A stretch of 64,000 nt of DNA from CBFIDA01 sp965661085 (GTDB lineage: Bacteria > Pseudomonadota > Gammaproteobacteria > Comchoanobacterales > Comchoanobacteraceae): contig CBFIDA010000002.1 of assembly GCA_965661085.1 (NCBI GenBank), positions 1-64,000 on the forward strand. The letters run 5' to 3'. Under the pieces are notes generated by a model. That model saw only the letters and a list, made by a program, of their open reading frames with translations. It had not been told where the DNA came from and made no database searches. Both the position numbers and the translations under genes were made by a program. Positions 43,151 through 53,504 of the stretch are shown here, in pieces. Numbering within the stretch: the stretch's first letter is position 1; each line of letters begins with the position of its first letter.

Positions 43151-46100
43151 TTACTGCGGGGGGTTACCACGAGGCTTTGCATCAGGTTTTGCATCAGGAT
43201 TTTCCCCTTGAACACCGCTTGCTGCTCTCGCGATCCTTGAATTTGGTGGTTGCGGTGTGGGTGGCGATGCGATGGGTGTTGGCGCTTTTCGTTCACCACG
43301 TTGTGGCGTGAAATCGCCTGAAGGACAGAGCCCGTTTGAACGATCTTTTCTAGGTGTGCTGGGGGATGTGGTTTTTGCGTCAAATTGGTGTACCTCAGGT
43401 CTCTGTGCCTGACTCTGATTTTCAACGACTCCCTCGAGATCTTGAATTTTTTTACTAAGTTTTTCTATGAAGCCATTCACTTGTTCGATGGGGGTGGTGG
43501 ATACGTTTTGTGCTAAGCTACTGACTGCAGATATTAAGGCGGCATTTCCAGTATGTCGGGGTCTGGGTTTGGCGATGGTTTGCGTGGAGTCGTGGCGCTT
43601 GGCAATGCTTTTTGCCCTATTCAACAACTTTGTTTCAAGCGCTTTAAAAGGATCTTGACTGCTTGCTTTTCTTTCATCCAGTATGGCTTGGCTTTGCAAG
43701 AAGAACATCGTATTCAGTAACGCCCCAAGTTGAGAACCTATTTGCTCAGAGAAGGCACGTTGACCTGCTTGTTCCACTTTATTTTTGAGTAATTGTATCA
43801 TCTGCTGGCGCAAGCCCAAACAAGTCTTAATGGTTTTCAGTGCTCCTAAATCGTTTATCATGGATGCAAGTTTGGCTCGTTTGGCGTCTGCCTTGGTCCT
43901 ACTGAGGGCTTTCGTATGTTGACTTAAATTGGTTTTTAGGCTTGATGTTTGAAGTTTAAGTGCATTCAATTCAAAATCAAGGCCTGATTTCTCTTTACGG
44001 GTTGCTTCTAATGTTTCAGTGGCTTGCTTGAGTTTTTGTTTAACTTGCTGAATGCTCTGCTCAGTGGCAGCAGATTTCCTGTGAGCGTTGACGGCTTCTT
44101 GCTTATATTCTTCGAATAATCTCTTAAAATTTATGACTGCCATCGCGGCTTCTGCCACGTCCTTTGTAGCTTTAGATTTGATCTGATCGATGGTTTGTTG
44201 GGCCTCTGTCTTGGTCCTACTGAGGGCCTTTTGGGATTCAGAGGTGGACTTGCGGATGGTCTCTTGAAGTTCTGTTAATTGCTTTTCTAGTGATAATATT
44301 CGTGTCGCCGATGCTTTTTGTTTGGCATCATGTTGTGCTTTAGATGCAGTGAGTGCTCGCGTAGCGTCATTTGCTTTCTTTTTCGATGTGACTATTTCTT
44401 TGCTTAGCCCAATAATTTGCTGTTGTGATTCTTCCAAATTTTGATTTATTTTATTTATTAGGCTTTGTTTTTTAGTCAACTCATCTTTTTGTGCCTTTAA
44501 TGTGCCCCGCAGACTTTTGATATCTTTTGCGTCTTTTATAGGATGTGCATTTTTCTTTCTGAGGCTTTTTAATGCAGCCTGGGCCTCGGCAGCTAATTTT
44601 CTCAACTGTTTATTTTCATTACGGAATATTGCTGTTTCGGCTTTGGTTTTTATGAGGGCTTCCTTATTCCTTTCCAATTGTCTTGTTAGGCTTGAGACTT
44701 TTTTCTGCAATGCTCCAAGCGTTTTTTTCTCAGCCTGCCACCAGCCTCGAAGCGTAGCAAGTTCCTTTTGAGCTTTGGCAGCTGATTTTTGTAATACCTT
44801 ATGCTCACGACTGAGTTTTTTTGATTCGGATTGGACAGTTTGCATTTTTTGCTGAATGGCCTCTAGAGCCTCATGACTCTTTTTTGCCTCCTGAGTGGCC
44901 TTTTGTAGTTGCTCTATTAACGATTTGTTCTTAGTCTGAAGATTTTCTATTCGCGCAACCAGTTTGGCATCTTGTTTCTCAGTGACTCTTAATGGGGCTG
45001 TAGTTGCAGGTGAGCCTAGAAATGATGCGGAGCGGCGGGTTTTAGTTCCTTTTGCATCCGTAGATCGGCTTTGATCGTCAGTTAGATCGGTGCTACTTTC
45101 TGACGAGCGCTCAACGGAAGGTTCTCCAGCATTATGCTTACGATCTAAAGGTTGCTCAGTCTGCTGTGAGTTAGAGGATAATTTGCTTTCTTTTTGATCT
45201 ATGGGACCCGAATGATCCAACAGTGAGCCAATGGATCTTGCTCGAGATGTTTCAGAATCTAGCTGAAAATAGATTCTCTCGGGGGTTATTCCTTCATATC
45301 TTTTATATTCGAGCTCTTTGCCTCGTTTTGCATCTGGGGATGCCAATGCCGGATGTAATGTTTGAGCGTAAAAAGTGGCCGCATCTGAAGCTTTGAATGG
45401 ATCAAATTCTTTATTGAACTTTCTGCAATACTCGAGGATCTCCTTGTAAGCAGTGCAGGCAGCGTCGTAAGCCGATTTATTTTCATTATTAATACCTAAA
45501 AAGAGTTCTTGCTTGAACCTTGTAAGTGTATCTTCTGGTATGCTGGTGACGTTGCGGTCGCTTTGTGCGCTGCGGATGGCACTGTATGCTGTGAACCCGA
45601 GTGCAGCCACCAAAAAAAAGGCAAAAATCAGCATGGCAAATGCAGGAAAAACCAAAAAGGCCAGGGGTAGGATGCCCACAGACAACATCATCGGGCCATA
45701 TTTTTTCAGAACCGGAAGGATGTTGAGCGGATTTAATTTGGCCCAAATGCTTTGATCTTGTTTGTCGTCATCGTTGTACTGTTTGATGTGGTGATACGCA
45801 GGCAACATTGAGAAAAGGCCCACAAGACCACAGAGCATCCATAAAGGGGCTGTGAACACCCCAAACATTGCCAAGCTGAGCATGATGGTGCCGAGCACCA
45901 TGACACTGAGTCCTGCTATGGCGATCCAGGTTCCTGTTTTGTTATTGTTAAATTCTTTAAAGCGGCGTATGGCATAGACCACAGAGGCAACCAGCATGGT
46001 TGCAGCAAAAATCAAGCCAACAATGGGTGTGGCAATCACCCCAAGGCCGGCCAACATCATCAAAGTGGGCATGGCCAACGCAAGTGCAACCATGGCCAAC

Positions 46101-46315
46101 GACACCCAGATGTTGGATTTGTCTGCGTCTTTTTCTAGATCCTTAAGTAAATACAGCATGCCGAAGCCCAGCAGGGGGGCTGCGATGGTCAGCAAGATGG
46201 GGGCCAAAAGCAGCATGGCCCAGAGTGCAAAAAAGGCAGCGGCCGCCATGCTCCAACGACGGCTTTCTAGCTTCAGGGGTTCTGAAAATGTCCTGTCGTA
46301 ATCTTTTGTGAACAT
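43151..46315 (-). CDS. 1054-aa protein with N-terminal membrane domain and very long coiled coil
   Basis: No family recognised. The first 260 residues hold about eight membrane segments in pairs (for example AAAAFFALWAMLLLAPILL and VSLAMVALALAMPTLMMLA). A soluble stretch and a Ser/Thr/Asp-rich linker (about 370-450) follow. Then comes a nearly unbroken heptad-rich coiled coil (about 450-860) dominated by Lys, Glu, Gln, Ala and Leu. The tail is Pro- and Lys-rich with DAKPDAKP. Inside the coil the unit ALSRTK occurs twice with a conserved DNA copy. Membrane anchor plus coiled coil is a layout shared with tethering proteins and with many intracellular-pathogen effectors; the actual role is unknown. 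A GAGG site lies eight bases before ATG 46315. Confidence 0.8.
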   Translation of the reverse strand: MFTKDYDRTFSEPLKLESRRWSMAAAAFFALWAMLLLAPILLTIAAPLLGFGMLYLLKDLEKDADKSNIWVSLAMVALALAMPTLMMLAGLGVIATPIVGLIFAATMLVASVVYAIRRFKEFNNNKTGTWIAIAGLSVMVLGTIMLSLAMFGVFTAPLWMLCGLVGLFSMLPAYHHIKQYNDDDKQDQSIWAKLNPLNILPVLKKYGPMMLSVGILPLAFLVFPAFAMLIFAFFLVAALGFTAYSAIRSAQSDRNVTSIPEDTLTRFKQELFLGINNENKSAYDAACTAYKEILEYCRKFNKEFDPFKASDAATFYAQTLHPALASPDAKRGKELEYKRYEGITPERIYFQLDSETSRARSIGSLLDHSGPIDQKESKLSSNSQQTEQPLDRKHNAGEPSVERSSESSTDLTDDQSRSTDAKGTKTRRSASFLGSPATTAPLRVTEKQDAKLVARIENLQTKNKSLIEQLQKATQEAKKSHEALEAIQQKMQTVQSESKKLSREHKVLQKSAAKAQKELATLRGWWQAEKKTLGALQKKVSSLTRQLERNKEALIKTKAETAIFRNENKQLRKLAAEAQAALKSLRKKNAHPIKDAKDIKSLRGTLKAQKDELTKKQSLINKINQNLEESQQQIIGLSKEIVTSKKKANDATRALTASKAQHDAKQKASATRILSLEKQLTELQETIRKSTSESQKALSRTKTEAQQTIDQIKSKATKDVAEAAMAVINFKRLFEEYKQEAVNAHRKSAATEQSIQQVKQKLKQATETLEATRKEKSGLDFELNALKLQTSSLKTNLSQHTKALSRTKADAKRAKLASMINDLGALKTIKTCLGLRQQMIQLLKNKVEQAGQRAFSEQIGSQLGALLNTMFFLQSQAILDERKASSQDPFKALETKLLNRAKSIAKRHDSTQTIAKPRPRHTGNAALISAVSSLAQNVSTTPIEQVNGFIEKLSKKIQDLEGVVENQSQAQRPEVHQFDAKTTSPSTPRKDRSNGLCPSGDFTPQRGERKAPTPIASPPTPQPPNSRIARAASGVQGENPDAKPDAKPRGNPPQ

Positions 46316-46537
46316 GTGTGTGGCCTCGTTTTTATGCTTGTCATGAGTGATGGTAACAGCTGCAGCTTAAACTTTCATGAAAACAACTGTTTTAGATGGT
46401 TTTTTGTGCCTCTCATCGTGTGGCTGTGATTGAAGTATAGTCCACGCCGGTTTTTTTTGGGGTGCGGGATGCGGTTTTTGTGGGCTTCCAATTGTGGGGT
46501 GGAACCGCTAAAATAAGCTGTTTTTGGAGGGCGATGT

Positions 46538-47848
46538 ATGGCCAAAATTGACACGCGGGTGACGGTGGAAAAATGTTCGACCGAAGGACGCGGCTTGGCA
46601 TACCCCAATGGGCACACCACATTCATCACGGGTGCATTGCCTCAAGAGTGCGTCGACATACGCGTGTTGCGCCGCAGAAAAAAAATCATTGAAGCGGTGG
46701 CAACCGAAGTGGTCGAGTGTCCACATCCAGATCGTGTGGTGGCGCCTTGTCCACATTTTTTGGCTTGTGGTGGCTGTGGTCTCCAACACATGGCGGTGAC
46801 GCCCCAAATTTTAATGAAGCAGGCACGTTTTGAGCAGATGTGGTTACAGGCTGGACTGCCTGCACCCAAAGTGTGGGCCAAACCATTGTGTGGGCCGGAT
46901 TTGGGGTATCGGCGCAGTGCGCGTTTGGGACTCAAGTATGTCCACAAAAAAAACAAGCTCTTGATGGGTTTTCGTGAACTGGATGGTCGCAAAGTCTTAG
47001 ACATGCATGCTTGTCCTGTTTTGGTGCCCGCCATCCAACAATGGCTGTTTGTGTTGCAAGAGACGTTGGCCAAGACCAGCATACAAGATGCTGTGCCACA
47101 AATTGAGGTGTCGGCGGGTGACGATGCAGTGGCTGTGATTGTCCGACATTTGGCGCCGTTTACCGAGCATGACATTGAATTGTTGCAGCAGTTCATGCAA
47201 GCATCTGGTTGGCATGTATGGTTGCAGGCCAAAGGCCCTGATTCGGTCAAACCTTTGGAGGCCACCTTTGGCTTGTTGGCTTACACTTTGGTGGATCAAA
47301 ACTTAACATTGTCTTTTTATCCACAAGATTTCATTCAGGTCAATGCCAACATGAATCAACAAATGATCAACCAGGCCATGGCATGGTTGGCGCCGCAAGC
47401 GTCGGAGCGTGTGTTGGATTTGTTTTGTGGCTTGGGCAATTTCAGTTTGGCCATTGCTCAATCTGGCGCGTCGGTTGTGGGTGTAGAGGGCAGTGAAGAC
47501 ATGACGCTGCGTGCAGCACACAATGCTGCCCAGAATGGTCTGGCATCCGCTTGCACGTTTCATGCAGCCAATCTGGAAAGCATGGCGCACCCAGCAGATT
47601 GGGCACAAATGCCCTATGATCGCGTGCTGCTCGATCCACCACGTTCTGGTGCGGCAGCTTGTGTCAAGTGGTTGGGTGAACGCCTACCCAAGCGTATTGT
47701 TTATGTGTCTTGTCATGCTGCAACGTTGGTGCGTGATGCCGAAGTATTGATACGTGCCGGTTATCGCGCACAGCATGCCGGCGTCATGGACATGTTCCCA
47801 CACACCCATCATGTTGAAGCCATGGTGTGTTTTGATTTGGAGGTATGA
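46538..47848 (+). CDS. rlmD: 23S rRNA (uracil-1939-C5)-methyltransferase RlmD
   Basis: SAM-dependent enzyme that methylates U1939 of 23S rRNA. 436 aa. An N-terminal TRAM domain (1-60) is followed by the iron-sulfur ligands CPHFLACGGCGLQHM, the SAM motif VLDLFCGLGNFSLAIAQSGA, LLDPPRSGAAACV and the catalytic-cysteine motif YVSCHAATLVRD. GGAGG precedes ATG 46538, with TAAAAT upstream as a possible -10 box. relA follows directly, the same order as in E. coli and relatives. Confidence 0.96.
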   Translation: MAKIDTRVTVEKCSTEGRGLAYPNGHTTFITGALPQECVDIRVLRRRKKIIEAVATEVVECPHPDRVVAPCPHFLACGGCGLQHMAVTPQILMKQARFEQMWLQAGLPAPKVWAKPLCGPDLGYRRSARLGLKYVHKKNKLLMGFRELDGRKVLDMHACPVLVPAIQQWLFVLQETLAKTSIQDAVPQIEVSAGDDAVAVIVRHLAPFTEHDIELLQQFMQASGWHVWLQAKGPDSVKPLEATFGLLAYTLVDQNLTLSFYPQDFIQVNANMNQQMINQAMAWLAPQASERVLDLFCGLGNFSLAIAQSGASVVGVEGSEDMTLRAAHNAAQNGLASACTFHAANLESMAHPADWAQMPYDRVLLDPPRSGAAACVKWLGERLPKRIVYVSCHAATLVRDAEVLIRAGYRAQHAGVMDMFPHTHHVEAMVCFDLEV

Positions 47849-47850
47849 GG

Positions 47851-50070
47851 ATGGTGCAGCCCAATACCATTCATGCCATTGTCGATGCCATCAAAACACA
47901 TGCCCTCGATTATCAAACATGGACGGAAGCGTACAAGGCCACCCTCTCAGACGAGGCACGGCGGCGCTTTGAAGCTGCACAAACTCTGATGCAGTGTGTG
48001 GATGCCAGTTATCACACACCGGCTGGCACATCTTGCCATGTGCAAGCGGTTGGCATGATGGCCTTATTGCGTGGTTTGAACTTGGATGTGAGCACCATCA
48101 CGGCTGCCATGTTGTACAATGCTGTTCAATATGCCGATGTGACCATGGAGGATGTCGAATCACAAGTGTCACCTGAGGTCGTTGCGTTGATTGAGGGTGT
48201 GCAAACCATGGAGGCCTTGCACCATGTACATCAAAGTGGTGTGGCGGCCCAAAGCTGTCATGCTGCCAGCGATACTTTGCGGCGCATGATGTTGGCCATG
48301 GTCAATGATGTGCGCATTGTCATGATGAAATTGACCGAGCAAGTGTGTTTGCTACGCCACCTCAAACATTTCAGTCCCACTTTACAACAAACCATCGCTC
48401 ATGAAACCATGCTCATTTATGCACCATTGGCCAATCGTCTGGGCATTGCACAGCTGAAGTGGCAGCTTGAGGACATGGCGTTTCGTTTTTTGCAGCCTGA
48501 GGCCTACCGATCCATTTCAGAAGGCCTGAACAGCAAGCGTAAAACAAGAGAGCAATATGTGGGGCAGATGGTTGCGGCCGTGACACAGATGTTGGCATTG
48601 GCGAACATCACGCCCATCTCATGTTCAGGGCGGGTCAAACACATTTACAGCATCCACCGCAAGATGGAAAAAAAGGCGGCACCGTTGGCCCATATCTACG
48701 ATACCATTGCTTTGCGTGTCATTTTAAAAACCGAGGCCGACTGCTACGACGTTTTGAGCTTGGTGCATGCCAAGTGGCCCCCGATACCAGAAGAGTTTGA
48801 TGATTACATCACCCATCCAAAGCCCAATGGTTACCAGTCGATTCATACCGCCATTGTTGGGCCCAATGGCCGTCCGGTAGAAATTCAAATGCGCACCCAA
48901 GCCATGCATGATGCGGCAGAATTTGGTGTGGCATCGCATTGGCTATACAAAGAAGGGCGTGATTTTGCCAGTTACAAAAACAAGGTGGCTTGGCTCAATC
49001 AGTTGACCACATTGCAACATGATGATGCCACCGAGGATCCCAGTGACTATGAACGTCATACCGTGCAATTGTTCCAAGATCGCGTCTTTGTGTTCACGCC
49101 AAATGGCGAGGTCAAAGATTTGCCCAAAGGTGCCACGGCTCTAGATTTTGCTTATGCCATTCATACCATGGTGGGGCATCGCTGTAAGGGTGTGAAAATC
49201 AATGATCACATTGCCACCATCAAGACCGTTTTACAGAATGCCGACCGTGTGGAAATTTTGACTGGGCCTAAGCCACAGCCGAGTCAAGACTGGTTGTCGG
49301 AAGAGGCCGGTTATCTCAAGACCGCACGTGCACGCAGCAAGGTCTCCCATTGGTTTCGTGCGTTGCACCATGATGCGTTTGTGGAGCAAGGCAAAGAGGC
49401 TTTTCAAAAAGCGATGCGTCGTCTCAAACTCAAGCAAAAGCTGGCGGTGGGTCCATGTGCAAAACATGCAGGATTTGCAAGTGTGACAGCCATGTATTTG
49501 GCCATTGGTCAAGGTGACAAGCATGCCAACACGTTGATCGAACAATGGTTGCACGCATCGGATGCCACGTCCAATGCGCCCTTGACCATGACCCCAGATG
49601 CTTCTCGGTTGCGTTCTTGTCAAAGCGCACAGCCTGTGGAAGCCGTCGATTGCAAAGGTCTCAAAATGCATTTGGCGCATTGTTGTCATCCCATGCCCGA
49701 TGATGCAATTTTAGGATGGGTCAGTCGGTCGCGTGGTGTGGTGGTGCATCGTAAAAACTGTCAGCATTTACAGCGTGATCGGGGGCACGATCGGTCCCGA
49801 TTGGTTGAGGTGTATTGGCATTTGCATCCCAACGACCGATTCAAGGTCGCCATCCAGTGCCTCACCCACGACCCAACCCACACGTCGTTGGCGTTGTCGC
49901 AGTGGTTGAACCATGAAAAGGCAGCGTTGTATCGTTTGAATACCACGGTGGACAAGCAGCACCACACCATCATGCATGTGGAGGTGTTTCTTTCAGATGT
50001 GCCACATTTGAACCGTTTGTTGCACATGTTGAAACAACTCAAACATGTTGATGATGCCTGGCGTGTTTGA
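47851..50070 (+). CDS. relA: GTP pyrophosphokinase RelA
   Basis: Makes (p)ppGpp on stalled ribosomes during amino-acid starvation. 739 aa from ATG 47851, which has GGAGG seven bases before it; ATG 47845, overlapping the rlmD stop, is the alternative. The HD domain is degenerate (AAMLYNAVQYADVT instead of an LLHDVVED-type motif), so hydrolase activity is not expected. The synthetase domain has RVKHIYSIHRKMEKK, DYITHPKPNGYQSIHTAI and EIQMRTQAMHDAAEFGVA. TGS (from about 410), zinc-finger-like CCHPMPDD and ACT regions follow. Position after rlmD supports RelA rather than SpoT. Confidence 0.95.
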   Translation: MVQPNTIHAIVDAIKTHALDYQTWTEAYKATLSDEARRRFEAAQTLMQCVDASYHTPAGTSCHVQAVGMMALLRGLNLDVSTITAAMLYNAVQYADVTMEDVESQVSPEVVALIEGVQTMEALHHVHQSGVAAQSCHAASDTLRRMMLAMVNDVRIVMMKLTEQVCLLRHLKHFSPTLQQTIAHETMLIYAPLANRLGIAQLKWQLEDMAFRFLQPEAYRSISEGLNSKRKTREQYVGQMVAAVTQMLALANITPISCSGRVKHIYSIHRKMEKKAAPLAHIYDTIALRVILKTEADCYDVLSLVHAKWPPIPEEFDDYITHPKPNGYQSIHTAIVGPNGRPVEIQMRTQAMHDAAEFGVASHWLYKEGRDFASYKNKVAWLNQLTTLQHDDATEDPSDYERHTVQLFQDRVFVFTPNGEVKDLPKGATALDFAYAIHTMVGHRCKGVKINDHIATIKTVLQNADRVEILTGPKPQPSQDWLSEEAGYLKTARARSKVSHWFRALHHDAFVEQGKEAFQKAMRRLKLKQKLAVGPCAKHAGFASVTAMYLAIGQGDKHANTLIEQWLHASDATSNAPLTMTPDASRLRSCQSAQPVEAVDCKGLKMHLAHCCHPMPDDAILGWVSRSRGVVVHRKNCQHLQRDRGHDRSRLVEVYWHLHPNDRFKVAIQCLTHDPTHTSLALSQWLNHEKAALYRLNTTVDKQHHTIMHVEVFLSDVPHLNRLLHMLKQLKHVDDAWRV

Positions 50071-50078
50071 GCATGTCA

Positions 50079-53000
50079 TCATGATTTGTGTGACGACAGC
50101 CATTTTTGCAAAGCAGGGTGATTGATTTTTCCTGTGGCCAAGCGTGGCAACACCTCGATCATTGCGATGCGTTTGGGCAACATCAGTTCAGAGATTTGGT
50201 GTGTTTGCCAATGCTGTCGTAGGGTAGGCATGGTGATGGTGTGGCCAGATTCGACACACAAGACCAGTTTCTCACCTTTTTTACTGTCTTCTATGGTGGT
50301 GACCGCAAAGTTCAATTGAGGGTCAATGTTGGCAACGGCCTGCTCAACGGCTTCGAGGGACACCATTTCACCAGCGATTTTTGCAAAACGTTTGACGCGC
50401 CCCAGAATCGTGATGAAGCCTTGATCGTCGATGTCGACGATGTCGCCGGTATCGTACCAGCCTTGCTTAGGTGGCAGCAGCACTCCAGGTTGTTCGACTT
50501 TGAAGTAGCCCAGCATGATGTTGTTGCCTTTGACCCAAAGTCTGCCGCCTCTGGGGATGTTGGCCACCGGTTCAAGGCGGTGGGTTATGCCAGGCAACAA
50601 TTGGCCCACGGTGCCTGCCTTGGCAAACAAGGTGGTGTTCAGTGACAGCGTTGGGCTGGTCTCGGTTGCGCCATAGCCTTCTAGGATTCGGATGCCAAAG
50701 TGTTCTGACCATGCTGCTTGTGTGGTGCCTTTCAGTTTTTCGGCGCCACAAAACACATACCGCAAGCTTTGAAAATCATAAGGATGGGCAAATTTCTGAT
50801 AGTTTGCCAAAAAGGTGTTGGTGCCCACCATGATGGTGGCACCTGTTTCGTAAATCCATTCTGGAATACGTCGATAGTGCAATGGTGTTGGATAGGTGAA
50901 AAGATACATGCCATTGATGAGCGGCAACAGGGTTGAAATGGTCAAACCAAAAGCGTGAAACATGGGTAGGGCATTGAACACCCGATCTTGATGGTTGAGA
51001 TCAAGGACGGATTGGACCTGAAAACAGTTGGCCTGAAGATTTTGATGGCTGAGGACGACCCCTTTGGGTTGGCCTTCTGAGCCAGAGGTGAAAAGAATGA
51101 CCGCAGGGGCATGCATGTCTTTGCCAATCGGACGGTGTCGACCGTGCAGCAAGCGTTGTGTTTGCCACCATGCTGCACCTTTTTGCCATATGCCACTGTG
51201 TTTGAATAAATCTTCGGTGTACAGCACCGTAATCTGTTGCTGTTGCAGTGCATCGATCAGATCTTGATATTTGCCACGCTCGATGAATGCACGTGATGTG
51301 ATGATTTCCTGAATTTGAGCCGTTTGACAAGCCGACAGCATGCCTTTGATCCCGGCTGTGTAATTGAGCATGGCGATGGTACGGTGATGCATCATGCCTG
51401 CGAAGAACACCATGATGCTTTTGGCCATGTTGGGCAGCATGAACCCGAGCGGTCCTTGTTTTTGGGTGTGTTTTTGCAGCAGGTTGGCCACCAGCAAGGC
51501 TCCCATACAGATTTGTTTGTAGGTGTAGATGGTGCGCAGGGCATCTTCAAGGACGGGTTTGTTGGGGCCATAGCGCCTTGCTGCCGACACCACATTGTCC
51601 CAAAGATGATGATGAAATGGTTGAGAGCGGTACATGATGTCGGCCATCATATGTTGCATGCGTTGTGCCGCTGCTCGACGACGTGCTCGGCCTCTCAGTG
51701 TTTCGGGTAAATTCAGGGCATACGGGGGATGCACCACCATGCGGATGCTTGGAAACCAGCGTTGGGGCATGCGATTTTTAAGTCGGGTAAAATGTGAGAA
51801 CTGAAGGCCATCGATCCAAATGGGGCACAATGTTGCGTTGGCATGTTCCGCAATCATGGCGCTGCCTTCATAAATTTTCATGAGATGACCGGTGGTGGTC
51901 ATGCGGCCTTCAGGGAAAATGATGCAGGATGCACCTGCCGAAATGGCACGTATCAAAGCTTTGGTTTGCATGGGTTGTGTGGGATCCAAAGGAAACGTTT
52001 TCACCATCTTAGATGGCCATTTGACCCACCATTTTTTTGCCATTTCGGTGTTGACGGCAAACATATAGGTGCCGGGTAAAAAAGCAGCCAAAAAGGGCAC
52101 GTCCAGCAATGACATGTGGTTGGCGACGATCACCGCTGGGCCATGGATGTTTTGAATGTGATGCAGGCCAGAGACCTTGGCCCTGAAAAGACCACGAAAC
52201 AACGGACGCATGACGACTTTGACGGTTTTGAAAGGGATGAGATAGGCAATCAAACAAGCCATAGGCACATTGAGATAGCCGTTGCATGCAAAGATTTGTG
52301 GGATGTCGTAACCCAAATGCTGCAAGCCCATGGCAGCACAGGGCGAGCATGCCATGAATATGGCATTGATGATGTTGTTGCCGGCGATGATGCGAGCGCG
52401 TGCTTCGGCTTGGGTGTCGTGTTGCAAAATGGCAAACAAAGGCACAACGAACAAACCCATCATCACCGATATGCCAGCAATGTCAAACATGATGGTATTG
52501 AAATACGGCTTGCCAAACATGCTCGAGAGCGTCAAAACAGTTTTGGGGGTGGGCAGCGCCACGTGCCCCAAATGAATCATGAAGTATGCTGTGGCAAGCA
52601 TCGAAAATGCACAATAACGTCCATCGATGTCTGTCTGCAATAAGCGGTTGCACACTTGACAACCCAGCGCCACAAATAAGGTGAACACGCCGAGTAAAAA
52701 ACTCAAAACACTTTGATCGCCATGCAGGATGTATTTGACGTAGGCAGGCAGTTGTACGATCAGTGTGCTGCCAATGAACCAGAACCAAGAGATGCCCAGT
52801 ACGGCTAAAAAAATACGACGGTTGGCCATGGTCTGTTTGACGATTTGTCCAATGGGGCGGAAGATGTTGCGGTCGATGCTCAATGTGGGATTGGCCGCAT
52901 CTCGGACAGGGATGCAGCAGGCTGCTGCGTAGCCCATGGTTGCGGTGACCATGAACAGGCCGCCCACCCACCAAGTGCCACCGTGTAGACCAATCAAATA

Positions 53001-53483
53001 TGTGCCGACCAAGGTGCCCACCAAAATGGCCAAAAATGTGCCACTTTCAACCAGTGCGTTGCCCGAAATCAATTCTTTGGCAGCCAGATATTCAGGCAAA
53101 ATGGCATATTTGATGGGGCCATAGTAGGTGGAGTGTGTGGCCAAAATGAACAGTGTGGCGAACAAAAGTGGCATGTTGTGGGTCACCAAGCCAAGCAGGC
53201 CAAGGGCTGCGATGGCGATCTCAATCAACTTGAGCATCTTGATGCACTGTGTTTTGGGGAAACGGTCGGCAATTTGTCCTGCGTTGGCTGAAAACAAGAA
53301 AAAGGGTAGGCTGAAAATTGCACCTGCCAACAGGGCATGATATTCGGCATCTTTGGCGTTGGTTAGGATTTCAAACACCAACAATGTGGTCATGCCATTT
53401 TTGAATAAATTGTCGTTGAAAGCACCCAAAAACTGAGTGACAAAATACGGGAAAAACCGTTTTTCATGCAGAAGGTTTGACAT
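50079..53483 (-). CDS. aas: Fused lysophospholipid transporter / acyltransferase / acyl-ACP synthetase (LplT-Aas type)
   Basis: 1134 aa in three parts. Residues 1-410 form an MFS domain resembling LplT (FLGAFNDNLFKNGMTTLL). About 430-610 is a PlsC acyltransferase (VANHMSLLDVPFLAAFLPG and FPEGRMTTTG). About 640-1130 is an AMP-forming acyl-ACP synthetase (ILFTSGSEGQPKGVVLSHQN, EGYGATETSPTLSLN, YDTGDIVDIDDQGFITILGR). Together they would flip lysophospholipids inward and re-acylate them. In E. coli the transporter and enzyme are two genes. AAGGACG precedes ATG 53483. It lies 21 bases after the phosphofructokinase gene on the same strand, so both may share a transcript, and converges on relA. Confidence 0.93.
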   Translation of the reverse strand: MSNLLHEKRFFPYFVTQFLGAFNDNLFKNGMTTLLVFEILTNAKDAEYHALLAGAIFSLPFFLFSANAGQIADRFPKTQCIKMLKLIEIAIAALGLLGLVTHNMPLLFATLFILATHSTYYGPIKYAILPEYLAAKELISGNALVESGTFLAILVGTLVGTYLIGLHGGTWWVGGLFMVTATMGYAAACCIPVRDAANPTLSIDRNIFRPIGQIVKQTMANRRIFLAVLGISWFWFIGSTLIVQLPAYVKYILHGDQSVLSFLLGVFTLFVALGCQVCNRLLQTDIDGRYCAFSMLATAYFMIHLGHVALPTPKTVLTLSSMFGKPYFNTIMFDIAGISVMMGLFVVPLFAILQHDTQAEARARIIAGNNIINAIFMACSPCAAMGLQHLGYDIPQIFACNGYLNVPMACLIAYLIPFKTVKVVMRPLFRGLFRAKVSGLHHIQNIHGPAVIVANHMSLLDVPFLAAFLPGTYMFAVNTEMAKKWWVKWPSKMVKTFPLDPTQPMQTKALIRAISAGASCIIFPEGRMTTTGHLMKIYEGSAMIAEHANATLCPIWIDGLQFSHFTRLKNRMPQRWFPSIRMVVHPPYALNLPETLRGRARRRAAAQRMQHMMADIMYRSQPFHHHLWDNVVSAARRYGPNKPVLEDALRTIYTYKQICMGALLVANLLQKHTQKQGPLGFMLPNMAKSIMVFFAGMMHHRTIAMLNYTAGIKGMLSACQTAQIQEIITSRAFIERGKYQDLIDALQQQQITVLYTEDLFKHSGIWQKGAAWWQTQRLLHGRHRPIGKDMHAPAVILFTSGSEGQPKGVVLSHQNLQANCFQVQSVLDLNHQDRVFNALPMFHAFGLTISTLLPLINGMYLFTYPTPLHYRRIPEWIYETGATIMVGTNTFLANYQKFAHPYDFQSLRYVFCGAEKLKGTTQAAWSEHFGIRILEGYGATETSPTLSLNTTLFAKAGTVGQLLPGITHRLEPVANIPRGGRLWVKGNNIMLGYFKVEQPGVLLPPKQGWYDTGDIVDIDDQGFITILGRVKRFAKIAGEMVSLEAVEQAVANIDPQLNFAVTTIEDSKKGEKLVLCVESGHTITMPTLRQHWQTHQISELMLPKRIAMIEVLPRLATGKINHPALQKWLSSHKS

Positions 53484-53504
53484 GGTGCGTCCTTAAGGTT
53501 GAGG

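Noticed and set aside
44502..44771. Plus-strand membrane-like frame opposite the coiled-coil gene
   Set aside because: A hydrophobic complement of Lys/Glu-rich coiled-coil codons; no start signal.
43151..46315. SMC- or Rad50-type ATPase
   Set aside because: The coil is long enough, but there are no Walker A, Walker B or ABC signature motifs and the N-terminus is membrane-spanning.
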